Below the pieces are notes generated by a model, which saw only the letters and a list, made by a program, of their open reading frames with translations, did no database searches and had not been told where the DNA came from. The position numbers and the translations under genes are program-made. Positions 27,824 through 36,468 of a stretch of 64,000 nt of DNA are shown piece after piece (the first letter of the stretch is position 1; every line of letters begins with the position of its first letter). The stretch is from Pseudomonas sp. B21-056 (GTDB taxonomy: Bacteria; Pseudomonadota; Gammaproteobacteria; Pseudomonadales; Pseudomonadaceae): positions 2,294,001-2,358,000 of the forward strand of contig NZ_CP087203.1 in assembly GCF_026016325.1 (NCBI RefSeq). The letters run 5' to 3'.

Positions 27824-28636
27824 ATGAGCAAGCCTTTTAAACGATTGTTGATTACCGGGGCTGCGGGCCGCCTGGGCAAGATCCTGCGTGCCGAGATGGC
27901 CGCGCATGCCGAATATCTGCGATTGACCGACATCGCCGACATGGGTGAAGCCGCACCTCACGAAGAACTGGTGCGCTGCGATCTGGCCAGTTTTGCCGAC
28001 GTGCTGCCGTTGGCCGAAGACGTCGATGCGATCATCCATGCCGGTGGGGTTCCGCTTGAGAACACGTTCGAGTTGATCCTCAACGGCAACATCGTCGGGA
28101 CCTACAACATCTATGAAGCCGCCCGGCAGAAAGGTGTGAAGCGGGTGATCTACACCAGCTCCAATCACGCCATCGGTTTCTACGACCGTACCGAAACCAT
28201 CGATGCCAGCGTCCCGCATCGACCTGATTCGCTCTACGGCTTGAGCAAATGTTTCGCCGAGGACCTGGGCCGTTATTACTGGGACAAGTTCGGCATCGAG
28301 TCCGTCAATATCCGTATCGGCTCATCGTTCGAAAAGCCGCTGGACCGTCGCATGCTGGCGACCTGGCTGTCGTTCTCCGACTTTGCCCAGATCGTCGAGC
28401 GATCCCTGCATGCGCCCCGTGCAGGGCACATGATCGTCTACGGCATGTCGGCCAACCGGGAGTCACTCTGGGATAACCGGATGGCTTCGTCCTTGGGCTA
28501 CGAGCCGCAAGACAGTGCGGACGATTACCGCGAAGCCGTGCTCGCCGAGCATCCGCCGCTGGATCCGAATGAGCCTGCCGCTCGTTTTCATGGCGGCAAC
28601 TTTGCCGGTGCCGGTCATTTCGAAGATCCGAAGTAA
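27824..28636 (+). CDS. NAD-dependent epimerase/dehydratase family, uronate dehydrogenase-like
   Basis: This 270-residue extended SDR resembles uronate dehydrogenase, which oxidises uronic acids to aldarolactones with NAD. It shows the cofactor motif TGAAGRLGK, the SSNHAIGFY segment with the catalytic serine, YGLSK with the Tyr and Lys (about 138-142), and RIGSSFEKPLDRRM, all in family positions. In this operon a uronic acid substrate is not obvious, since no other uronate genes are seen, so it may have been recruited to another hydroxy-acid. It lies 35 bases after the aminotransferase. Confidence 0.82.
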   Translation: MSKPFKRLLITGAAGRLGKILRAEMAAHAEYLRLTDIADMGEAAPHEELVRCDLASFADVLPLAEDVDAIIHAGGVPLENTFELILNGNIVGTYNIYEAARQKGVKRVIYTSSNHAIGFYDRTETIDASVPHRPDSLYGLSKCFAEDLGRYYWDKFGIESVNIRIGSSFEKPLDRRMLATWLSFSDFAQIVERSLHAPRAGHMIVYGMSANRESLWDNRMASSLGYEPQDSADDYREAVLAEHPPLDPNEPAARFHGGNFAGAGHFEDPK

Positions 28637-28669
28637 CGCCTATTCATCGAACTCCAAGAGGTCCGAGCC

Positions 28670-29866
28670 ATGGCTTCGACAGCAACAAAACAACATTACG
28701 ACGTGGTGATCGTGGGCGGTGCGGTGAACGGCAGTGCCACGGCGTATTTCCTGGCCAATAACCCGGATTTCACCGGGTCGGTGCTGGTCATCGAGCGTGA
28801 CTGGACCTATGCCCAGTCGGCGACTGCACTTTCGAGCAGCTCGATTCGCGTGCAGTTTTCCAACCCGATCAACATTCAGATCTCCCGGTTTGGCGCCCAG
28901 TTCATCCGCGACTTTGCGCAACTGATGGAGGTCAATGGCGAAAAGCCGGATCTGGCCTTCAAGGAAAACGGCTACCTGTTCCTGGCCGACCAGAAAGGTT
29001 TCGACGTACTCAAGCGTCTGCACCAGACGCAGCTGGACAACGGCGCCGATGTGACGCTCATGGACACCGAGGCGCTGATCAGGCGTTTCCCCTGGGTCAA
29101 CCCCGATAGCCTGGCCGGCGGGACCTACGGTGAGAAGGATGAGGGTTGGTTCGACAACTACGGCATCATGAACGGCTTTCGCAAGAAAGCGCGTTCGATG
29201 GGGGTCGAGTACATCGAGAACGAAGTGGTCGAGGTTCTGCGCAAGGGCGATCAGATCAGCGGCGTGACCCTGGCCAGTGGCGAGCGCATCAGCTGTGATT
29301 ACCTGGTCAACACGGCCGGTACCCGCGGGCCCACCGTGGCAAAGATGGCCGGCTTGCAGATCCCGGTCGAGTCGCGTCGGCGCTCACTGTTTGTTTTCGA
29401 TTGCCATACGCCGCTGCAAGGCGTGGTGCCGTTGACCATCGATCCAACCGGTGTGTTTTTTCGCCCGGAAGGTCATCTGTACCTTGGCGGCACTTATCCC
29501 AAAGTCGACCCGGAAGTCGCCTTCGATGACTTCGACGTGCTGCACGACGAGTTTGACGAAGAGGTATGGCCGATCCTCGCCGAGCGTGTTCCCGCGTTTG
29601 AGGCGATCAAAGTCGTTAACTCCTGGGCCGGTCATTACGACTTCTGCGTGCTGGATCACAACGCCATCGTCGGCCCCCACAACGAAGTACGCAACTTCCT
29701 GTTCTGCAACGGCTTCAGCGGTCACGGCCTGCAGCAGGCGCCGGCTATCGGTCGGGGCTTGAGTGAGCTGATCACCTATGGCGAATACCGCAGCCTGGAT
29801 TTGAGCGCCCTGTCTTATCAACGCGTAGTTGAAAACCGTCCCTTTTTGGAAGACTCGGTCATCTGA
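28670..29866 (+). CDS. FAD-dependent oxidoreductase (DAO/glycine oxidase family)
   Basis: This flavoprotein of the D-amino-acid oxidase/sarcosine oxidase superfamily has 398 residues. The dinucleotide-binding motif VVIVGGAVNGSATAY is near residue 12, the second FAD contact VNTAGTRG near 211, and the C-terminal FSGHGLQQAPAIG binds the flavin tail near 345. Such enzymes oxidise primary or secondary amines to imines, giving 2-oxo acids. There is no signal peptide. It is part of the hyuA-to-ThDP-enzyme operon. Confidence 0.88.
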   Translation: MASTATKQHYDVVIVGGAVNGSATAYFLANNPDFTGSVLVIERDWTYAQSATALSSSSIRVQFSNPINIQISRFGAQFIRDFAQLMEVNGEKPDLAFKENGYLFLADQKGFDVLKRLHQTQLDNGADVTLMDTEALIRRFPWVNPDSLAGGTYGEKDEGWFDNYGIMNGFRKKARSMGVEYIENEVVEVLRKGDQISGVTLASGERISCDYLVNTAGTRGPTVAKMAGLQIPVESRRRSLFVFDCHTPLQGVVPLTIDPTGVFFRPEGHLYLGGTYPKVDPEVAFDDFDVLHDEFDEEVWPILAERVPAFEAIKVVNSWAGHYDFCVLDHNAIVGPHNEVRNFLFCNGFSGHGLQQAPAIGRGLSELITYGEYRSLDLSALSYQRVVENRPFLEDSVI

Positions 29867-29891
29867 CCGCGTGGCCTGATGGAGAACAAAA

Positions 29892-31580
29892 ATGACTGAC
29901 AACAATTCCACGGCAACCCGTACAGGCGGTCAGGTACTGGTTGATGCGCTGCGTATCAACGGCGTCGAGCGGGCTTTCTGCGTGCCGGGTGAGAGTTACC
30001 TCGCGGTGCTCGATGCGCTGCACGATGCGCAGGACGATATCGAGTTGATCGTCTGCCGCCAGGAGGGAGGCGCGGCCTATATGGCCGAAGCCTATGGCAA
30101 GCTGACCGGTAAGCCGGGGATCTGCTTCGTCACCCGCGGTCCGGGTGCCACGAACGCTTCGGTCGGGGTGCACACTGCGTTCCAGGACTCCACGCCGATG
30201 ATCCTGTTCATCGGTCAGGTGGCCCGGGATCAGGTGGAGCGCGAAGCGTTCCAGGAGATCGATTATCGCCGCATGTTCGGCCAGATGGCCAAATGGGTGG
30301 TGGAAGTGGATGATGCCGCACGCTTGCCCGAACTGCTCAGTCAGGCTTTTCATCGCGCCATCAACGGTCGCCCCGGCCCGGTGGTCGTGGCCTTGCCGGA
30401 AGACATGCTGACAGATCGGGTCAGCGTTGCCGATGCCGGCCCTTCACAGGTCATCGAACCGGCCGCTTCGCCTGCTTCGCTTGAGCAACTGCAGAGCCTG
30501 ATCGGTCAGGCGCAGCGCCCGTTGGTGGTGCTGGGCGGTGGTGGCTGGAGTGCTGGAGCAGTGGACGACATTCGTTCGTTCATCGAAAAACAGAATCTGC
30601 CGGTGGCCGCTTCGTTCCGCTGCCAGGATCTGTTCAACAATACGCTGCCCAACTACGCGGGTGACCTGGGGTTGGCTGCCGGGCCTGAACTGGTCGAGGC
30701 GGTCAAGCATTCGGACCTGCTGCTGGTGATCGGTGCGCGTCTTGGCGAGATGACCACGGGCGGTTATGCACTGGTGGACATCCCGGTCCCCAAACAAAAA
30801 CTGATTCACGTGCACGCGGGTATTGAAGAACTCGGACGGGTCTATCAGCCCACCCTGGCAATCAACGCCGGAATGAAAACCTTCGCCGCGCAAGTGGCGG
30901 CATTGCCAGCGGTCAATCCCCAAGGGCTGGCAGCCTGGACTGCGCAACTCAATCGTGGCTACCGTGCCAACTTCGACTGCCCGGCATCGCCAGGGCCGGT
31001 GCAGATGAGCGAAGTCATCGCCTGGCTCAATGATCGCCTGCCGCACGACAGCATCATCACCTGTGGTGCCGGCAACTACACCGGCTGGGTGCACCGCGGT
31101 TATCAGCACCGCACCTTCCGCACCCTGTTGGGTCCAACCAACGGCTCCATGGGGTACGGGGTGCCGGCGGCGGTGGCGGCCAAGATCACCGCGCCTGCGC
31201 GTACGGTCGTGGCATTTGCCGGCGATGGCTGCTTCCTCATGAACGGCCAGGAACTGGCCACCGCTGCCAACTATGACGCCCGCCTGGTGGTGATCGTGGT
31301 GAACAACGGCATGTACGGCACGATTCGCATGCACCAGGAACGCAGCTACCCAGGTCGCGTTTCTGGAACCGAACTGCACAACCCGGACTTCGCCCTGCTG
31401 GCGCGTGCTTATGGCTTCCATGCCGAAACGGTGGTGGCCACCGAACAGTTCGCTGATGCATTCGAGCGCTGTATCGCCTCGCAGAAACCAGCCCTGATCG
31501 AGATTCAGGTCGACCCGGAAGCGCTGACCCCTCGCATGAGCTTGAGCCAGATACGCGAAAAAGCCCTCGCTTCGCGCTGA
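29892..31580 (+). CDS. Thiamine diphosphate-dependent enzyme (acetolactate synthase-like)
   Basis: This 562-residue ThDP enzyme of the acetolactate synthase/benzoylformate decarboxylase superfamily has all three domains. The activating glutamate is in CRQEGGAAYMAEAYG near residue 58, and the ThDP-binding GDG...NN motif runs from FAGDGCFLMNG (near 447) to VIVVNNGMYG (near 473). It decarboxylates a 2-oxo acid and may release an aldehyde or transfer the two-carbon unit. No ilvN regulatory subunit is adjacent, so a biosynthetic role is unlikely. The gene ends just before an intrinsic terminator. Confidence 0.88.
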   Translation: MTDNNSTATRTGGQVLVDALRINGVERAFCVPGESYLAVLDALHDAQDDIELIVCRQEGGAAYMAEAYGKLTGKPGICFVTRGPGATNASVGVHTAFQDSTPMILFIGQVARDQVEREAFQEIDYRRMFGQMAKWVVEVDDAARLPELLSQAFHRAINGRPGPVVVALPEDMLTDRVSVADAGPSQVIEPAASPASLEQLQSLIGQAQRPLVVLGGGGWSAGAVDDIRSFIEKQNLPVAASFRCQDLFNNTLPNYAGDLGLAAGPELVEAVKHSDLLLVIGARLGEMTTGGYALVDIPVPKQKLIHVHAGIEELGRVYQPTLAINAGMKTFAAQVAALPAVNPQGLAAWTAQLNRGYRANFDCPASPGPVQMSEVIAWLNDRLPHDSIITCGAGNYTGWVHRGYQHRTFRTLLGPTNGSMGYGVPAAVAAKITAPARTVVAFAGDGCFLMNGQELATAANYDARLVVIVVNNGMYGTIRMHQERSYPGRVSGTELHNPDFALLARAYGFHAETVVATEQFADAFERCIASQKPALIEIQVDPEALTPRMSLSQIREKALASR

Positions 31581-31589
31581 TTTTCCTCC

Positions 31590-31623
31590 AAGGCGGGACG
31601 GATGCGTCGTCCCGCCTTTTTTT
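31590..31623 (+). terminator. Rho-independent terminator between the ThDP enzyme and aldehyde dehydrogenase
   Basis: An 11-base perfect stem (AAGGCGGGACG with CGTCCCGCCTT, seven-base loop) runs into seven T residues. It should end the hyuA-to-ThDP transcript, leaving the aldehyde dehydrogenase dependent on read-through or on a promoter in the 24 bases left, which is very short. It may lower rather than abolish its expression. Confidence 0.85.
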
Positions 31624-31647
31624 CACCCATTTTTACGAGCACTCATC

Positions 31648-33099
31648 ATGAGACTGGCCGATCCTGAACTGCTGCGTGAACTTTGCTACATCGATGGTCA
31701 ATGGGTAGCGGCTGACACTGCCGGGACCATTGATGTGACCAACCCCGCCACCGGCGAGGTGATCGGTTGTGTACCGCGAATGGGAAGCGGCGAAACTCGG
31801 CGTGCGATCAACGCCGCCCACGCCGCGCTTCCCGCCTGGCGTGCACTCACCGCGAAAGAGCGTGCAGCGCGCCTGCAAGCCTGGTTTCGCGAAATCATGA
31901 ATCATCAGCAAGACCTCGCGCAGATCATGACCGCCGAGCAGGGCAAGCCACTGGCCGAGGCGCGAGGTGAAATTGCCTTCGCGGCTGCTTATGTGGAGTG
32001 GTATGCAGAGGAGGGCAAGCGCGTTTATGGCGATGTGATCCCGTCGCCCCATGTTGATCGGCGGCTTATCGTCACCAAAGAGCCCATAGGCGTCTGTGCC
32101 GCGATTACCCCGTGGAATTTCCCCGCGGCAATGATCACCCGCAAGGCCGCGCCAGCGTTGGCGGCCGGCTGTACGCTGGTGCTGAAACCGGCTTCACAGA
32201 CGCCCTTCACGGCGCTGGCGCTCTGTGTGCTGGCTGAGCGGGCCGGCATTCCCCGTGGTGTGTTGAGTGTGGTCACCGGTGATTCCAGTGCGATCGGCAG
32301 CGAACTGACCTCCAGTCCGATCGTGCGCAAGCTGTCGTTCACCGGCTCCACGCCCATTGGCATCCAGCTTTTTGAACAGTGCGCCGCCACGGTCAAGAAA
32401 GTCACCCTGGAGCTGGGAGGCAATGCGCCTTTCATCGTCTTTGACGATGCTGACCTTGACGCGGCGGTCGAAGGTGCCGTCATCGCCAAATTCCGCAATG
32501 CCGGTCAGACCTGTGTGTGCGCCAACCGCTTCTTCATCCAGGATGGCATCTATGATCGCTTCGTCGAGAAATTTGCCGCTCGAATCAACGAGCTGGTGGT
32601 CGGCGATGGCGCGCAGGCGGGCACCGAGGTCGGTCCTATGATCGACGCCAGGGCGTTGGTCGGGGTCGATACATTGGTGACCGAAGCGCGAGAGGGCGGG
32701 GCGCGGGTGATGACCGGGGGTAAGCGTCACGCATTGGGTGGTGCCTTCTATGAGCCAACGTTGCTGGCCGACGTCACGACCGATATGCGTGTGGCCCGGG
32801 AGGAAATTTTCGGACCCGTGGCGCCACTGTTCCGTTTCAGCACGGAAAGCGAGGTGATCGCTCAGGCCAATGCGACGGAGTTTGGCCTGGCCTGTTACCT
32901 CTATGCCCGTGACCTGGGGCGGGTGTGGCGGGTGTCCGAAGCGCTGGAATACGGCATGGTCGGGGTGAACGTGGGCGTGCTGGCTACAGAAGTTGCGCCA
33001 TTTGGCGGCATTAAATCTTCTGGCCTTGGCCGTGAAGGCTCGCGCTACGGTATCGAGGATTACGTCGAGATCAAATACCTGTGCCTGGGGCTGGGTTGA
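31648..33099 (+). CDS. NAD(P)-dependent succinate-semialdehyde dehydrogenase-like aldehyde dehydrogenase
   Basis: This aldehyde dehydrogenase has 483 residues, the length of GabD-type enzymes. The cofactor segment ITPWNFPAAMITRKAAPALA is near 152, the catalytic glutamate is in ELGGNAPFIVFDDADLDAAV near 256, and the catalytic cysteine is in GQTCVCANRFF near 290. It oxidises a semialdehyde to a carboxylic acid, the logical last step after decarboxylation of a 2-oxo acid or deamination of an omega-amino acid. It is convergent with the FCD-type regulator that follows. Confidence 0.9.
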   Translation: MRLADPELLRELCYIDGQWVAADTAGTIDVTNPATGEVIGCVPRMGSGETRRAINAAHAALPAWRALTAKERAARLQAWFREIMNHQQDLAQIMTAEQGKPLAEARGEIAFAAAYVEWYAEEGKRVYGDVIPSPHVDRRLIVTKEPIGVCAAITPWNFPAAMITRKAAPALAAGCTLVLKPASQTPFTALALCVLAERAGIPRGVLSVVTGDSSAIGSELTSSPIVRKLSFTGSTPIGIQLFEQCAATVKKVTLELGGNAPFIVFDDADLDAAVEGAVIAKFRNAGQTCVCANRFFIQDGIYDRFVEKFAARINELVVGDGAQAGTEVGPMIDARALVGVDTLVTEAREGGARVMTGGKRHALGGAFYEPTLLADVTTDMRVAREEIFGPVAPLFRFSTESEVIAQANATEFGLACYLYARDLGRVWRVSEALEYGMVGVNVGVLATEVAPFGGIKSSGLGREGSRYGIEDYVEIKYLCLGLG

Positions 33100-33123
33100 C
33101 CAGGTGAAACGGCAGGGCGGAGA

Positions 33124-33849
33124 TCACTCTCCGCTCTGCACCAGGCGCTGATAGCGCGAAAGGCTTTCTTCAAGGTGCTTGCGCAGTGCGGTGCGGGCAC
33201 CGTTGATGTCGCCCATGGTAATCGCCGAAAGAATCGCGCCGTGTTCCCGGCCGATTTTCTTGATGTGTGCCTGGCGACTCTTGCCGGTGGATTGCCCGTG
33301 CTTGAGGTGCAGGTCAAAGATGATATCCGGCCCCAATGCTTCCAGAAGCTGAGTGAAATGAGGGTTGTTGGTGGCGCGGGCGATCGCCAGGTGAAACTCG
33401 AAATCGGCCTTGGCCTCTTCTTCAAGATCGGTGCCATCCAGCGCATTGAAACGATCGAATGCCTGGGTGATGTCCGCCATGCTGGTCGGGCTCCGGCGTT
33501 CGGCGGCTCGGGCAACGGATTCGGTTTCGATGCCCAGGCGAAGTTCCAGCACCTGGGCCGCTGCGCGGACATCATCGACGGCGGTGCTGAGTGCATAGCC
33601 GATGCGCTTGACGTCCTGCTCGACGACGAACACGCCCACACCCTGGCGCGCGATCAACCGCCCACCCAGGCGCAGTGAGGCGACCGCCTCGCGGATGACT
33701 GGCCGGCTGACGTTGAATTCTTTGCACAGCGCCTGTTCGGAAGGCAGCTTCTCGCCGGGACCGTAGGTGCCCACGTCGATGCGATTGGCCAGTTCACGGA
33801 TGACCGTCTCTGCAAGATTGCCCCTGCGCGTACCTGTTGTCGCGTCCAT
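33124..33849 (-). CDS. FadR-type GntR-family regulator (FCD domain)
   Basis: This 241-residue transcriptional regulator has an N-terminal winged helix-turn-helix (PSEQALCKEFNVSRPVIREAV near residue 36) and a C-terminal FCD ligand-binding domain of helical bundle type. FCD regulators usually bind organic acids or sugar acids and repress catabolic operons. It sits between the hyu island and livKHMGF, divergent from livK, so the Liv genes are its most likely target. It overlaps no gene. Confidence 0.9.
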   Translation of the reverse strand: MDATTGTRRGNLAETVIRELANRIDVGTYGPGEKLPSEQALCKEFNVSRPVIREAVASLRLGGRLIARQGVGVFVVEQDVKRIGYALSTAVDDVRAAAQVLELRLGIETESVARAAERRSPTSMADITQAFDRFNALDGTDLEEEAKADFEFHLAIARATNNPHFTQLLEALGPDIIFDLHLKHGQSTGKSRQAHIKKIGREHGAILSAITMGDINGARTALRKHLEESLSRYQRLVQSGE

Positions 33850-34231
33850 TGTGTTGCTCCTGAATCTGATTGCTCATCACGGAAGATGAAGGGTTGACCG
33901 CCGGGTTGGCCCCGTCAAATAAGTGCAAAGTCTCGGTTTATTTCATCAGTAGGCCGATGATCCGGGCAGTTGACCGCGCCCCGTATGTTATCAAACAACT
34001 GACTTCACAGGGCGTGGTCATCCGGCATTTTCATGGATGCCAGCATATACCAATTGACAGTTGCCTGCTGACTGTTATCTTACAAGCTCGGTCGGCTACG
34101 ATGGCCGTACCAGCAGTGAGATTGTCCCGAATAAAAATCCGGGTGCCGTGACAAGGCTCCGGGCATGGAAAAGAAGATTTGCACGTCAACGTGCTCAATT
34201 CGTTTTGTCCGATGATTTCTGGGAGGGGTAT
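33850..34231. promoter_or_regulatory. livK promoter region, divergent from the FCD regulator
   Basis: This 382-base non-coding region contains a good sigma-70 promoter: TTGACA at 34054-34059 and TATCTT at 34076-34081 (16-base spacer). An inverted repeat, ACAGT-N9-ACTGT, starts inside the -35 box and fills the spacer at 34057-34075, which is where a repressor would act. A weaker half-palindrome, ATATACCAAT, lies just before the -35. The other 200 bases show no gene. A leader of about 145 bases would precede livK. Confidence 0.55.
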
Positions 34232-35380
34232 ATGCGTAAACACAACCTGATCTTCACAGCACTCGCTGCGGCCATGGCTTCAGCGCTCAGTGTCGGGATC
34301 GCCACTGCTGCGGACACCGAGCAGGTCCGAATAGGCTTTGCCGGGCCATTGACCGGGCCATCCGGTCACCAGGGGCTGGACGTTGAACATGGCGTGAGCA
34401 TCGCCATCGAAGAGGCCAATCAGCAAAAACTGAAAATAGGCGACAAGGTGGCCGAGTTCAAGCTGGTCTCCGAAGACGACGTGGCGGACCCACGCACCGG
34501 CACTGCGGTAGCCCAGCGCCTGGTGGATGCCAAGGTCGCCGTGGTCATCGGCCACTACAACTCGGGCACCAGTATTCCGGCCTCCAAGATCTATGGCGAT
34601 GCCGGCATTCCTCAGATCACGCCCTCGGCAACCAACCCTGCGTTGACCAAGCAAGGCATCAAGTCGGTGTTCCGCGTGGTCAATGACGACGCCACGCTGG
34701 GTCGCTACGCCGGCAACTACCTGGTCAATAAACTCGGTGCCAAACGCATTGCGATCTTCGATGACCGCACTGCGTATGGCCAAGGCCTGGCGGATGAGGT
34801 GAACAAGGCGGTCAAGGCGGCGGGCGGCAATGTCGTGGTACGTGAGTACACCAACGACAAGGCCACCGATTTCAACGCCATCCTGACCACTGCCAAAGCG
34901 CAACAAGTGGACGCTGTGTTCTTTGCCGCCCTGGATTATCAGGCGGCGCCGATGGCCAAGCAGATGAAAAACCTGGGCATCAAGGCCAGGTTCATGAACA
35001 TCGGCAATCTGCCTAACGATGAATTCAAGAAAATGGCGGGCAGCGCGGCTGAAGGTGCGTACGCCTGGAACTACGGCACGCCGTTGCAGGAGATGCCGAA
35101 AGGCGCTGCTTTCGAGCAGAAGCTCAAGGCCAGGTTCGGCACGGGCGTGGTGCAATCGTCGCCGGCCGCATACGACGCCACCTGGGCTGCGATCAACGCA
35201 ATGGTCAAGGCGCAATCGGATGATCCGGCTGTTTACCTGCCCGTCCTGAAAAGCTCCAGCTACGAAGGTGTCACCGGCACCATTGCATTTGACGAGGCCG
35301 GCAATCTCAAGAACGCGGCAGCGACGATTTTCCAGTTTGAAGACGGCAAATGGAAAACCCTGGCGGTGGAGCGCGAGTAA
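34232..35380 (+). CDS. livK: Branched-chain amino-acid-type ABC transporter, substrate-binding protein LivK
   Basis: This Liv-type periplasmic binding protein has about 382 residues. The ATG at 34232 has GGGAGGGG upstream; longer starts would put 57 charged residues before the signal peptide. The signal peptide (MRKHNLIFTALAAAMASALS...) ends near residue 26 at TAA or ATA, then VRIGFAGPLTGPSG begins the first lobe. The family binds leucine, isoleucine and valine, but many members bind amides, urea or aromatic acids. Because of its neighbours it may take up the substrate of the hyu island. Confidence 0.92.
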   Translation: MRKHNLIFTALAAAMASALSVGIATAADTEQVRIGFAGPLTGPSGHQGLDVEHGVSIAIEEANQQKLKIGDKVAEFKLVSEDDVADPRTGTAVAQRLVDAKVAVVIGHYNSGTSIPASKIYGDAGIPQITPSATNPALTKQGIKSVFRVVNDDATLGRYAGNYLVNKLGAKRIAIFDDRTAYGQGLADEVNKAVKAAGGNVVVREYTNDKATDFNAILTTAKAQQVDAVFFAALDYQAAPMAKQMKNLGIKARFMNIGNLPNDEFKKMAGSAAEGAYAWNYGTPLQEMPKGAAFEQKLKARFGTGVVQSSPAAYDATWAAINAMVKAQSDDPAVYLPVLKSSSYEGVTGTIAFDEAGNLKNAAATIFQFEDGKWKTLAVERE

Positions 35381-35458
35381 GTTTGAGCAGCAACCCCAAG
35401 CGGGCCTCCATGGCCCGTGACCATAACAAGAAGACTTTTTCTGATCTGCCATGAATGT

Positions 35459-35489
35459 CACCGCGCCGGCGCTACAAGCCGGCGCGGTG
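35459..35489 (+). promoter_or_regulatory. Intercistronic hairpin livK-livH
   Basis: A perfect 12-base stem (CACCGCGCCGGC with GCCGGCGCGGTG) with a seven-base loop lies between the binding-protein and permease genes. There is no T-tract, so it more likely protects the livK mRNA end and favours more binding protein than permease. Confidence 0.7.
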
Positions 35490-35518
35490 AACACGACGCA
35501 GTTTCGAGGAATCACGAA

Positions 35519-36457
35519 GTGGACGCCAATCTCAATATCTTGTTGCAGCAGATCCTCAATGGTCTGGTGCTCGGCAGCATCTACGCCCTGGTAGCGCTGG
35601 GTTACACCATGGTCTACGGCATTATCGGCCTGATCAACTTCGCCCACGGCGAGATCGTGATGGTTGGGGCGATGGTGACGATTTCGGTGCTGACCATGCT
35701 TGCAGGGTTCGGATTTGCCCCCGGCGTGCTGACACTCCTGCTCGCAATCATGATTGCGGCAGTCGTGTGCATGTTGATGGCGCAAGGTATGGAAAAATTT
35801 GCCTACCGACCGCTGCGCAAAGCTCCTCGCCTGACGCCACTGATCCTGGCGATTGGTATCTCCATTTTTCTGCAGAACCTGGCGATGATGATCTGGGGAC
35901 GTGGTTACAAGACCTTTCCCGAGGTGGTTGAAACCCAACCGATCGATGTGTTTGGCGCCACCATTACCAATATCCAGATGAGCATCATGATCATCTCGGT
36001 GGTCATCATGTTTGCGCTGTGGTTGCTGGTCGACAAGACCCGGCTCGGCAAGGCCATGCGGGCCACCGCGCAGAACCAGGAGGTCGCCGGGCTGATGGGC
36101 ATCAACATCAACCGGGTGATCTCCGCCACCTTCGTAATCGGCGCATCGTTGGGGGCAGTGGCCGGTGTCATGCGCGCGGTCAACTATGGCCAGGCCGACG
36201 CCTACATGGGCCTGTTGCTGGGGCTCAAAGCCTTCTCCGCCGCGGTGCTTGGAGGCATCGGAAATCTTTTCGGCGCGATGGCGGGCGGGATTCTGCTGGG
36301 GCTGATCGAGTCCCTCGCCGCAGGTTATACCGGGCAATTGACCGGCGGATTCCTGGGCGCCAACTATCAGGACATTTTTGCCTTCATGGTGTTGATCATG
36401 GTCTTGCTTTTCCGGCCCAACGGCCTGATGGGTGAGCGCCAGGCCGACCGCGCATAG
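35519..36457 (+). CDS. livH: Branched-chain amino-acid-type ABC transporter permease LivH
   Basis: This Liv permease has about 312 residues and eight or so hydrophobic helices. The start is GTG at 35519, chosen because AGGA lies eight bases upstream and a start within the longer frame would add a charged N-terminus; the length then matches E. coli LivH. Family motifs include NGLVLGSIYALVALGYTMVYG at the N-terminus and RATAQNQEVAGLMGININ, the coupling loop to the ATPases. It is followed by livM after a short gap. Confidence 0.92.
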   Translation: MDANLNILLQQILNGLVLGSIYALVALGYTMVYGIIGLINFAHGEIVMVGAMVTISVLTMLAGFGFAPGVLTLLLAIMIAAVVCMLMAQGMEKFAYRPLRKAPRLTPLILAIGISIFLQNLAMMIWGRGYKTFPEVVETQPIDVFGATITNIQMSIMIISVVIMFALWLLVDKTRLGKAMRATAQNQEVAGLMGININRVISATFVIGASLGAVAGVMRAVNYGQADAYMGLLLGLKAFSAAVLGGIGNLFGAMAGGILLGLIESLAAGYTGQLTGGFLGANYQDIFAFMVLIMVLLFRPNGLMGERQADRA

Positions 36458-36468
36458 GAGGCTTTGCC

